This document shows, one piece after another, positions 12,801 to 25,700 of a DNA stretch of 64,000 bases. The notes beneath the pieces are model-generated. The model was not told the DNA's origin. It searched no databases and saw nothing but the letters and a program-made list of their open reading frames with translations. Source of the stretch: Apostichopus japonicus. Taxonomy: Eukaryota; Echinodermata; Holothuroidea; Aspidochirotida; Stichopodidae. Each line of letters begins with the position of its first letter. The stretch's first letter is position 1. Made by a program: the position numbers and the translations under genes. The DNA lies in contig NC_092562.1 of the NCBI RefSeq assembly GCF_037975245.1, positions 27,581,554 through 27,645,553 of the forward strand, in the 5' to 3' direction.

Positions 12801-15800
12801 ACAACCCATTCTTCCCATTGTCTTACACTTACATGGTAACATTGATGGGAATCTGGATTTTTCTGCCTCTTCTGGAAGAACCTCATTAGCTTTCTTCAAC
12901 TTTTTGTCAAATTTCGCTAAAAGCTGGGATGAAAATATATGTTAATGCTATTATTTTTCTGGAAACTGGAAAATGAAAATACAGCAAAGTATGGTAAATC
13001 GGATCGTCAATCTTCCCCTTGCTCCAATCATTTAATCTTCTAGACCTCTGATATCTCTTAATGCCTGTTATTATATTGTATATTTTTTAAATGTTAGAGA
13101 AAAATATGCACTGCATGCTGGTTAATATAATACATCATGAATAAATAAAGAATTAAAGAACAATGCAGGTAAATATGAACAAAATGCAAATATAGTGTCT
13201 GATATTTGTTCAAAGTATTACATTTGACTGGTCTTGTGCTGACTGGTTATTTTTGTACTCACAGAATATTCCCTGACAAGTTTCTCCCGGTTGTCATGGA
13301 TACTGAATGATGCCATATCTTTTGCTGATATCACAGTATCTCCACTCAGAGAAAATTCCAAGAGACATTCATGTAGAAATCTGAATTGAGCCTGTCAACA
13401 AAGCAATATGCCAGCACTATATGATACTAGAATATCGCATATATATAAATGTTAAAACAATAAGTTTAAATAACATTGTTTTTTCACTGAAAGCAACATA
13501 TAAATATATAGTTGAATACATGGCGTGTTGTTTGACAATGTACAAGCAGAGTGGAATCATTAACGGTGTTCAACTGTTAAGTGGAACCATTAGCAAGGGA
13601 TATGTCTACTATCTATATATAATTATACAACAAAGGGTCAAAGGTAAGGTGAGCCAAGTGTGTACATGTAGGACAAACTGGGATGTAGAGTTGGTTTATA
13701 ATGTACTCACTGCAGTTTGCACCATCATAATTCGACTCTGTCTCATCTGTTCAACGTAACCAAAGATATCGATTCTCAATCTGGTCTGGATAACATCCAT
13801 CAGGCTGTACAGTCCTATGAACGTACCTGTCCTTCCAACACCAGCACTTTGCCAAACAGAAACACCAAGAAAATAAAAATTAATATAATAAAGAGGTAGA
13901 AGTAAGTGTGCTAAATTCTGGTTTCCTGATTGCTGCCAGTGGAGTTGCCACTTTGTATACCCAACCCCAAGAGATGTTGTTTTGTTTCAATATTACATAA
14001 GACACCACTCCAGGACCAGCAAACCCTCCTACACATTTACTTTTTCCAGTCGCCACAGTTGCAAATCAAGATCAACCTTGTAATATCGTTGTAATATACA
14101 TTACCTGCAGAATACCTGGTCTTTTACAGTACTTGTCTTGTTTACAGTTGTTGTGTTATATGATGTACCATCAGGCCATCTGTTGTAAGGCTATTAATAA
14201 AATTTTATTAGTGCTTTAAGATGTGCTAATCCCAATTGCAATAAATGCCGTATTGCACTTGTGAGGGACCCAGGACAGGTGATTGGGGGCACTTTTAAAC
14301 TATCAGAGACATGTGCTGACAGTGGGCAATTTTGTGAAATTGTACTTCTTACTAGACCAATGCAAAGGTCATTGCAACAATTGGCGATTTTGTACACTGT
14401 ACACATGTTCCCATTGTACCCATTGTACAGAATTGGCGATAAAAGAAATAAATGAATTAAACAAACGAATACCTGCAGTGAACCAGAAGGGGACCGTCAG
14501 ATGTTACTTGATACAGTTTAACCTTGTTTGCCAGTCCGATCAAAGGTGTAGCCTGATGTGGGACATCCATGTCTGGCCATGTTTCGAAGTGCCAATTCTT
14601 CACTTGTCTGGTTGCACCTGCCTACCAATACAGAAGGGTTTTAGATATCATTAAATTTCTGCTTTCCTAAGGTAAAAGCAGCTTCCTATTTAGTTATAAT
14701 GTTACACCCTCAATCGGCCTTCAGTAAAGAAACTGAAAAAAAGAGTACCCCTTTTCCCTTTGTATTAAAACTTGGATTGCAAACATGGTATGTAAATTAT
14801 TCTGAAAGTGATTACTGTAAGCTCTTTCACGAAAACGAAACAGAGTTTTAGTTAAGCTTTACATGCAGAGAGCATATTGTTTAATGTGCTACATACAGTT
14901 CATAGTAGGCTTTTATAGCAGGAGTGGATATTAATCTACTAATCACAAAAAAAATGTAATTGGTTATCATACACACTCAACAACACACATATATATATTT
15001 ATATACATATATAAATATGTATATATATATATATATATATGTATAAATATATATATAAATATATATACATGTATAAATATATATATATATATATAAATAT
15101 TAATATACATATACATATATAAAGATCAATACACCAGAAAACTTCCACTTCACACCCGGTTTCGTACTTTTGAGACTCATCATTCTACCACAGTGATTAT
15201 ACTGGTGTGTGAATGCGTTCTACTGGCTTTTGTATCACTGTCGATGAGTCTATATTTCCCAAGTAATTTTCTGGTGTTTTATTTTTATTAATTTATCCAT
15301 TATCTGTCATACCACTCGCTACACATTCATTATATACATACATGCCAAGCACTTTACTAATTAAGCTTATCATTTTCACATATTTGTCACTGTTGAGAAA
15401 CTAGAAACACAGATAGACATAAGTTGGATGTACCATAATATATGCCAAAAGAATTGACAGTTTTATATAGATCTGAGAAGCAGACGAACGTTGCATGCAT
15501 CATCAGAGGCAGATGTTATATGTCTCTGAGAACATTCCGATATGCCTGATGTATAATTTAAAACATATGCAGTTTGTTAATTATTGGCCTCCTCAACCAC
15601 TTTTTGTATGTTAAGTATCTGAGCCAACAAAAAAGACAGGCAACTGACAGAGTTGAAGTCATTTTTTTCAGTAATCAGTTAATTATTAATTTTCCTGTAC
15701 ACCACTTTGCATCTCTCCTATACTTACATATTCGACACTTAGATATCTGATGACATAATCTGCATAGTTCTCTTTACTTTGCCATGTCACCTGATACTCT

Positions 15801-18800
15801 CCAAAGCACTGTAGGGTTCCTACAGCTACAGGCCAATACTGTTTACATCGGATCTGGACAGAATGAAACAGACCATATCCAATTAGCGTGGTTACATTAA
15901 TTATGTGTCTTACTAATGATATTTAGCTGCAAATGAACAAGTAAACCTCTCCAGATGTTAAAACAGTCAATCAAAACAAATTTACTTCCTAAATACAAGC
16001 ATTGTTTCTTTCCTCTCTCTGCAAAGTGCATGAAAGTGAACAGTGTTTCATTGTTTTTACTGACCATGTACAATATGAGGTATAACTAAATGATATGTAA
16101 CAATGATGCATGTATATTAAAATGTGAGGTATAGTTACGTGTATGTGCTGTTATTAGTTAAAACTTACTACTCATGTCATAATGACATTTAATGTTGGTC
16201 TACACACTACGCAGTAACATAGTTATATGATAATTCTGCCAAAGGGACAGAACGATGGTTGCTTAGCTATGACACATGCATTGTCAATGCACATACTTGT
16301 ACTGCAATATAATTAAAGGGTAATAGCCCATACAAGATGTGACAAAGACTAGGGTATTGCATATATTAACTTTGTCTCAAGTTTGCTTAACACAAGTCTA
16401 ACGACTATCGTGCAGCTGTATAACTTTACCCATGAATATCAAAATGTTTTCTTTTTTGTTCATGAAGTTCGCATTAGCAACATTCGACATTCTAGTACGC
16501 TTTGTTAGATCCACTGATTTCTCCACGGGCATCAATTGCATTTATGTAAGTCTATGTTTAGATTACTTTGCATAATATGCAGGTAATGGGTCAGTATAAT
16601 TAGGCCGTGATATTCTTATTTTGTACTGCTTAGTGCAACAGGTGCGAGGTGCACCACAGCAGTTACTCATTGCAGTCGGACGCTATGTACGTTAGCGAGC
16701 GTGGGCGAAGTAAGCCCGCAGTATTAAACTATTAGCATCGTCGGTGACCTAGTATATGTAGATATCTACAGTGTAGACCTGTGGATATCTGTAAAAAGCC
16801 GGAAACTGACCAAATTCCGTAAGTGTATCATTTCTTATGTGTACTAAGACAAACCTTATTATGTAGTAGAGAGATTAACGCAATAGGTTGTATTTGTGTT
16901 TCTTATTTGAGTAAAGTGAAGCTGGAATGTGTTGAAAGGTTGAAAAGCATGTAAACAAATATATTTACGAGAAGTTAATTAGTATCGAATGTCTGTAGAG
17001 GGAGGTTATATTGTACATAAGTGATAAGTGTTAAGAAGGTGTAAAATATTTAGGATCATACAGGAGGATCAATGCATGTTTGATATGTTTCCTATTGCCG
17101 AAGTAACGTTATGTTTGTGTGAAATATTTTTTTATACAATGCATACATCTTACATTTTGTTTCAGGGTTTTTGTCTTGGTACGAGGATTTGAATACAGCC
17201 ACCCATATCAAAGACACACATCACTCGAGTCTTGGAGTTGTCCAGTCGAATCGTTTCACATTACCCGTGACTATATTGCATATCATCAACTTTCAATATT
17301 TAAGTGTGAACTTAAATTAATGCAATTGGGTTATAATGAGGATCATATTTATTGTCAAACTATATATATATATATATATAGTTTACTCATTTTTATGGAA
17401 TGCATAAAGAATATAGTATATGCATGCAATAATTGTACCATTTTTTGTTGTTGAATAAATTGACTTATACCACCATACGAAGCTGTCATTGTGAGTAAAA
17501 AATTAGCTCACTGCTCCACTGTAGGTAAAGACGCTAATTGTTATTGTTCCCTGCTAGTTTAACCATGTACAGTTCAATGTTGAAACCATTCTTAATGTTT
17601 AGTGTTACCTTGCCTTTCTCAATAAGGTTTGTTAACATCACTATGTTGGTTACATTATCCTGCCAGATCATTCGCCAGAAGTCAACGAGTGAAGCATTGT
17701 TTGGTCCTGAATATGAAAACAATATCAGGTGGATTAGTAACTCCATACGCATTCCTTGGACAGAAATAATTCACATGACCTTTTCCAACCTTATTTATGA
17801 ACCGCAAGCATATAGTTGCAGTTTCTAAGTCACAAAGTTCCCCTTTCCGTACTGCCATTTCTACTATTGATTGCTTACCAATTTTAAAAATGAGCTGTTG
17901 ACAACCATTTTACACATGAAGAAGTTTTACTCTCACTTCCTTGATTTAAACGTACTGAAGCAAAACTAATGGTCATCGTTATGGTTTCATTATGAATTCC
18001 TGTAGCTCATCCTAAAAGCATTAACTCGCAATCGGAAAGCAGTTACTTTGAATCCTCAAAGTCACAAAGTGAAAATAAAGCAGCCTTATGTTCACATTGA
18101 CTGTCTAAATATTCACAAAAACTTAATTTCTAAGTACAAAATTACCAATAATTAATTAACCATTCTGTAATTAAGCATTGAAAGAGAGAAGTCTAACATT
18201 TTACCTTGTGAAGCTATGAAAGACAGTGCACCGAACGCATTCTGAGGATAAAATGACAAAATGACAAAACTATAGTTCATTCTGTATCTCAGTGCATCTA
18301 CTGCAACAACATATGTTACTAGACATTGAAATTTTCAACTGCAAATGAGGAGCTTATGTTAATACGTTCACTGATTGCAGAAGTCAGTTGATTGATCTAA
18401 GTAAACTACTGTGGCAAGCTAGCGTCAGTTCATCACTGAGTGCCGAAGAGATTTGCATAGTGAATGCTGGGAGCACTGACTTTTTTGCCCTCGGCTCAAG
18501 CTGGAGCCTCCCGGAACCTTCGATCATATTACTTGTTTTCAGACTGTTCAGTCCCGAGGCAAACACTGTTCAGTTTAGCACTAGCTCATCTTGCATTACT
18601 CTTCAATTTCTATCAAAGTGTATAATGTGATTATTGAGAAGACTCATCAAGGATTTGTGATGTTATAGTAGCCATTTCATATTTGATTTGGTGGTTTTCA
18701 AGTTAGATTGCTGAGTTTCCATTACGGTAGAACCCGGTTACATTAAAGAAAGAAATTCCGACAGATGGCAGTGCATGTTTTGTTGCATATTGAGTTTCCA

Positions 18801-21800
18801 GTCATTACGAACACCATATCAAAAAATCAACTTGATGTTTCAGTTACCACTTGCGGTGGTTTTTCGGTTACAGCATCACTATAAAACATAATACAATTTG
18901 TCAAGTTCTACATTCAGTATTCTCTACTACACACTAACCAAAATACTACACAGTTATCGAACAATATTCATTGAACTCATTGTGACTTCAAAACAGAACG
19001 TTGAGTTCAATATGAAGGAGAGGGATAGATACGTGGTCCATTTTTCAATGTTGCTCTATGTTTACTGTCTGACAATAACATCATTTGGCTGGGTTTTGTT
19101 ACTCTTTCACAACTTTACGTACCTCAGCATGGTAAATACCTCTGTAGTAGTGCGAATGAGGATCTCCACCTTGTTTATAAACTGTGCTAAGCCTTGGCTA
19201 CATATTGTTAATTTCTACCTAAATCAAATAAGTTCTCCTTATTCTAGTCAGCCCAGCAGTCGATCATCCTGTGCTGACTGGGCTGACTGGGCAGCAGTCA
19301 GGCTGGGCTTTAATAATGTGCCTTATGTGACTTATACCTCAGTGTACTTTAGTATTGAACAAGTATGCATGGGAGTGTTCCCGCCTATATGTTTGGCTTA
19401 TATCTAATTATCATACTTTTTCCCAATTTTCTTTTACCTCAATGCAGTTTGCATTTAAATTGTTAATTGTTACCGTTTCTTCAGATCTACTTTATACCTA
19501 GCACTGTAGTACGGCTTCATTCCTCCTTCTCATCAGCTATATAATTAGCTTAATGATGTTTACCTACCTCAATATAGTTTGCATTGAAGTAATCTGAATG
19601 AGGGTCTTCTTCCAGTCGCTCCAACATCACTCTTGAGTGGTCATCTAGGGGTCGGAGAAGTTTTCCAAAATAATTCAAATTATTTCCAATATACCTTACA
19701 CAATATTACTCTTGGAAAAATGCATGTTCTTTTCCTTATTTTTGTAATTGTTTGCAAATCTCATTGACTTCAATGTATTTATATATCTGTTTATATTTGT
19801 ATATACACTAATGGAGTATACGCATAGTTACATAACCAATACTCACAAGCAATCATATTCTTGAATCTATTTTTGATCTTATTTTCTTCCTTCTCTCCAA
19901 CATCAGCTGCATACTGCTTTCCAGCTTTGAACAACTAATGAGAAAAAGTGAACTTGATCTAGTAAATGACCAATATCCATATTCATATTTGTATGACATG
20001 CTTCACTTTCAAGACGATACGAGTAAAACACGCCACATACAACAATTATTAACAATCACTACAAACACTCATGCACACAAAACAAAACGTTACAATCAAA
20101 TCACAATATTTTTTGTACAAGGAGGAGCAAGCGATAATATATCCGAGTTAATGACAGGAGAGTACGTTTGTGTACTGCCATAGGTAATGTCATACATCAC
20201 CTAAATTATTAAAGTAAGGACATTAGTGAATTTTTACAAACCTGAAATTGTGCTTCAAATGAGCCAGTTTTGCTCCTGTAGCATTTATTGATGTATCTCT
20301 CTAAGTCTGCAACCAGAAAGGGGACAGGTTTATTAACATTACCATAGACAGGATCTGCAGCTTCGCATGACATATCCATATCTTCATTCCGGTCTTCCAT
20401 GATAGGTTCCTCATTCACATTCAATGATGGAAAGGATATATCAACACGTCCATGAGCCCCACTCAGAGCAGACTTACGAACAGATACAGAGCCAGAATTC
20501 TTTGAAGATGGTTTATCACCTGAAAAGGAGGAAACAATGGGCAAATGTAGCAATATGTCTGTGATAAATAAAATGTATGAAATGAACAGATTTGTTATAA
20601 AAGGTCAAGGCGGATTTTCATTATGTACCACTGTCTTTACAATTCTTTGTTCTGAAGACAATTAACAAAGAGCTTCAAGGAAGAATAGATGGATTGGTCA
20701 GATTCAGGTGGATGAATATAGAGGATAGGTAAAGGACAAGAGGTGGTGGTGCCAGGGGATTGAGGGCTCAGGATGTATCCTCCTCCCCATAACCAATTAT
20801 CATTCTCATTTTTACTATATAATAAACGGTTACAGACTGGAATTTCTTAATGCAGTACCATTCTGAGTTTTCGAGGTTGTTGTAAAAAAAGGGTAATTTC
20901 CTTATACCAATTCCATTTCAATTGGATCAACTTTTGCACCAATTATGTGTTGCTGTACTCATTCTGACCTGCTAATACACCTAGTTTAAATACTTTTATC
21001 AGGAAAAAATGCAAAAACCCATTCAGGGTGCACAGCACTGAAACAAAGTCAATCTCATGTATAAGGTTATAAAAGTGTGGTAAAATTGTATAAATGTTCT
21101 GATGAACAATCAACTTTAATGGTTTGCCACAATCAAGGAACTGGCATTTGCTATATCAAACTCAAATGAGGAAGATAATGCCCATTTCCTCGTGTAGACT
21201 TATAATCTTAATGACTAAATACTGTAATCATTCTGACCTGCTATTAACTTAGTGTAATTAGTTTTAGAAATAAAAAAATTCAAAGACCCATTCAGAGTGC
21301 ACAGCACTGAAACAAAGTCAATTGCATATTTAAGGTTATAAAGTGTGTAAAATTGTATAAATGTTCTGACGAACAATCAAATTTTATGGTTTTGCCACAA
21401 TCAAGGAACTGGCATCCGCTATATCAAACTCAAATGTGAAAGATACTGCCCATTTCCTCGTATAGACATATAATCTAGATAACTCAAACCTCTTCACAAT
21501 ATGTGCATTTTAATACTCATCTTGCCTCTGACACAGTTCCACTTCCTCATTTTAAACAACACTACAGCAAAATGGTCTCAGATATATTTATTCATGGCTC
21601 ATTTTCCTTCATGCTAAAGAATAAATATTGATCATCCGGCATTATTTTTAATTACGTTTAAGCGACTATGAATGTGAGTCAAGCAAGCAAGGCTTATGGA
21701 TTACAAAGTTAATGCTGAGTGGCCTCCAATTCAACATTTTCAATTTTCAACAATTTTGGAATCTCTTAATTCAGAAAGTTATTTTTCTCTGAAAAAAAAA

Positions 21801-22682
21801 CTAATTTTACTATGACCCGGCTGGGGATCGAACCCCAAACCTCTCGACTGCTAATCCTCGTTGCTTAAAATGACACCGACTTATCAATTTAGCCACATGG
21901 GATACTGAACAATATGTCAGTATTTTGATATGAAACAAACATAAACAATACATTGTTTTCATCAATCCAGGAAAAAAACTATAATTGCATAAACAGAATA
22001 ACATGACCTAACTGTACAATGTACCTAATGTAGGCAAAAGGCATCATCAACGTCCTAATTAGCTGGATCTACACTGTTTAGAGGATCCCCAAATCTTTAT
22101 ATCTCAGTCTATGTATTGGTTGTGAAAATATGTTTCAAAAGGTCTTGTCTTCAGAGGTGACGAATGGAACTGTATGCCATGCCAGTCAAGCCTGCCTATA
22201 AAAAGTCCCCCAGAAATTCACTCGAATCTGTTACTTGATAGCATAAACTACGTCAAATACACTAGGATTCATCTAAATAATTGACTAGTCAACTGTATGA
22301 TTGTAAAGGAATCTCAGCTATTGGTCCAGTGTATTATGTAGACTGCCACACAATGCTGATGGATGTGTGTAGTGCTTGAGGACACCTCAAAGAAACTTTC
22401 TAACTGATTGATTTGAGTTCCCAAACAAATGGTGTGCAACATTTCATTGCTTAAATGTACTTGTTTTGAGTAGTTAAAAACTATGTATTACCTCGAATAT
22501 GTCACACTATGTGCAAAGTGTATATGCAGGTAGTTTGCTTAGAAGTGTCAATCAGAGTTTCCTCAAAGGAATTCTTAATGAATTTAATTCGAGAACGCAG
22601 CTTTACAAATTTCGGGAAGTTAGATAAGACTGACATGCAACACCCACTGTTATTTTAGGACTTGGCTGGATATACCTATAAA

Positions 22683-22770
<88 letters not shown>

Positions 22771-25700
22771 AAAACTCCTAACACACTCATTCCATGTGTG
22801 ACTATTATAATCATTTCATCAAATTTTTATGAGCTCTATCAGACAGGATACAAGATTTGTTTTTTTCCAAGATGATCAGTCTGTAGGAGTAGGTAACGTC
22901 CATGCTACCTTTTCGTCAACCTCCCCCCCCCCCCCTCCCGACCTTTGATTTCTACCCACTTTCTCCAGACTTCCCTGTTTCTACCTCCACAGGTAACTTA
23001 TGTTACAGAAACCCTTTGGTGCCAAATTTGCCACCATATTCCCTGGGCACCGAGGTTAAAATTCCCAATGTTGACTATGGCCCATGACCCTTCTTTCCTC
23101 TCTTGTGATTCTAACAGTCATTTACATCTTCCCTGCATTCTTTGCAAAGAGGGCAATTATGTATGTGAAAGTGGTACTCAGTTCCTCTAAAGCTTTAATA
23201 ATCACAAAAAATCAATTTGTGATCAATTTGAAATTTCCCAACATTTAAATCATCATAGACATTCTCTCAAGAACCTCAAACTGTATATATATTGCCTTGA
23301 ATTTCAAATCATGACAAGAAATCGATTGGAAATTTCGTATTAAGTCTCACACCACTAAAAAAGTGTATCGAAGGACATTAATCTATGGAATCAAAAGTAC
23401 ATTTCAACTGTTTTCTTTTTTTCTAAATGGTTCAAGGAGGAAACTGAAAGGAATTTAGTGTTGCATATATTTAGATAACTTCAAAATTAAAACAAGGACA
23501 CACACTATAATTTTTACATATATAAACAAAAATAGGATGTTCCTCCATGTAAGTAAACTTAATCAGGAAAGTGTTCAAGTATATAATAAATTGGCAGAGG
23601 GGGGAGGTGGTGACCCCTGTGGAGATTAGAGCTTTTTTGTTAAGCAAGACCATTACAGTGATGTATACTGGATGTTATATTTTAACTGTACAAAGTATAG
23701 CTAGTACTTAATCCATTGTCAGCTTCGATCATGTACATCACTTGAAATTCAGACCTGTCAAGGAAGTAACTATTTTATCCTGTTGAACTTTGCTACTGCA
23801 TAACTTGAAGTTAGGCCAATTACTCAAAAGGTTTTAAAAACAGTTTCACCAAAGCAAAGCAAATTGACTGTTGAAAGATACCCTGTGAGTCATGAACAGA
23901 TAAAGTCTAGAGAGTTTCTGGCTACTTCCAAATTGATATTTTAGACATGTTCTAATCATTTAGTTGTCATGGAAAAAACCTATTCCACTGCAAGGGTCTG
24001 TAGGTTAAATCAAAATTAAATAAATTCAATTTGGTATACAACTTCCATTGATTTTTCTACCAAAAAGTGGGTTAAATATCTTTTAGAAATAAATATTTGA
24101 CCTGGGAAGGAGGAAATGTAAAGTTAACTTGAGTATCATCAAACTTACCAAACTTACAAATCTTTTCACAAGTACTCAAGCCACCTTCTTTATTACTGTG
24201 TACTTTATATCTGGAGACAGAAGTAAATATACTGAATTCATTTTACATTCATTTATCTTAAATGTTGTGCATAAGACTGGATTACAGATGATGTTTCAAC
24301 TACCCATGTTCACCCATAGTTAAAAAACACAGGTTTATTTACCAAACAGTGGCTATGCAGGAATTATTATATTTACTTCGACCAAAGTTAAACATCTTGA
24401 AGTTATCACCATCTATTATAAAAAAAAATCTTATTTTCATATCCTTCTATGTAAAATTTTGAATATAACAAAAATTGCTATGAGAAGATTTCACACAATG
24501 ATCTACATTAAAAATTTAATTCAAGTTAAGAGCTTTTAAATTGCTGATGTAACTCAAGCTGTTTGACAATTGAGTACTATAAAACTAGTTTCCATATTTC
24601 ATAAAAAAAACATGAGTTTAAAGCTGATATCTTTAAAGATATGATGTTCCTGGTTTTCATGAATAGAAGGGTAATAACAGACTTATGTTACAGAAAGTGT
24701 AAAGTGTAATAATGATTTTTTTTATGAAAAATTAAAAACAAGGGAACAGTCTCTGGTTATTACTTACATAATAACAAGGAGTAAGACGACCATGGTGAGT
24801 GATATTACAATTCCAATAATTATATATGTAGCTTCATTCATATCTTTATTACCACTTCCATTGTCAAATGTTTTAGCCCCACCTGAAAGAAAAAGGAAGA
24901 TATGAAGTAATAAGTAAATATGGGCGTGTAACCCACGGGTATATATTATCAATGCCTGTTTTATCTCTATTTTTTTTGCTATTTTCCTGTGTCTCAATTT
25001 TTCTAGTCAAGTTTCCAATATTCATTTGCTATATAATGATATATATAAAGCCAAATTTATCATAAAATCTCTTCCCTGTCACAGTCTGCATCAAATGAAA
25101 CCGGATGTGATCCTTTCTGACATGGTATGCAAGGTACTGTTGCTTCAGACTGGCTCCCCAGCAAAACAAAAATTCTACATATAGGGATCACTACCAACTA
25201 GCAGCTGGATAGTTAGTAGAGTAATGGAATGTAACCAATATGTCATTGGTTTAAATCCTATTTCACCTGTACTATTGTTTGCTCTTTGTCAACCATAGGT
25301 GTAAGGATTTCTTCATTTCAGTACATGAAATAATCTGGAAACAATGACCCACCCACCAGGTGACATTTTGAGTATACATTTTACACACCATATGTATTAA
25401 ACTACATATAAGAACACTCATTAAGGTATGTGAGCGAGTGGGGTGGGAAGATCAATTATCTTATCCATAGTTAAGGAGGTCGACCATGAGGAATATGTCA
25501 GCAGATTTTCAGCTGATGAGTTACATGTTAATCTAGAATAGAAGATAAAGACTATGACACAGTGGGGAATCACCAGGAAACCATTTACTTCACTTTATCT
25601 GTTCCTGATAACAGGGATATTATATTAAGGCAGAGAAAGATCACAACTATATTTATGCACTGCATGTAACTTGATCATCTCTTGTTTACTTAAATATCAC

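Larger units (their letters stand above)
20520..24157 (-). other. RPTP intron 16
   Basis: About 3.6 kb. It contains the 269-bp tandem duplication, the tRNA-like relic, the TA microsatellite and a C-run at 22922-22935. No other exon was recognised. Confidence 0.6.

Noticed and set aside
14194-14654. Plus-strand open frames near exon 23
   Set aside because: Partly antisense to exon 23 and otherwise intronic; no motif.
18384-18630. Overlapping open frames on both strands between exons 19 and 20
   Set aside because: No recognisable domain, and the gene model passes over this interval as intron with matching phases.
19230-19320. GC-richer CAGCCCAGTCAGC palindromic words as a regulatory hairpin
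   Set aside because: Short imperfect local inverted repeat in an intron; nothing ties it to a function.
21814-21902. Functional tRNA gene
   Set aside because: Box B is good, but arm pairing and acceptor stem are poor and the spacing suits a tRNA-derived repeat.
22902-23190. Proline-rich open frames
   Set aside because: They arise from a C-run and pyrimidine-rich intron sequence, with no splice context or conserved motif.
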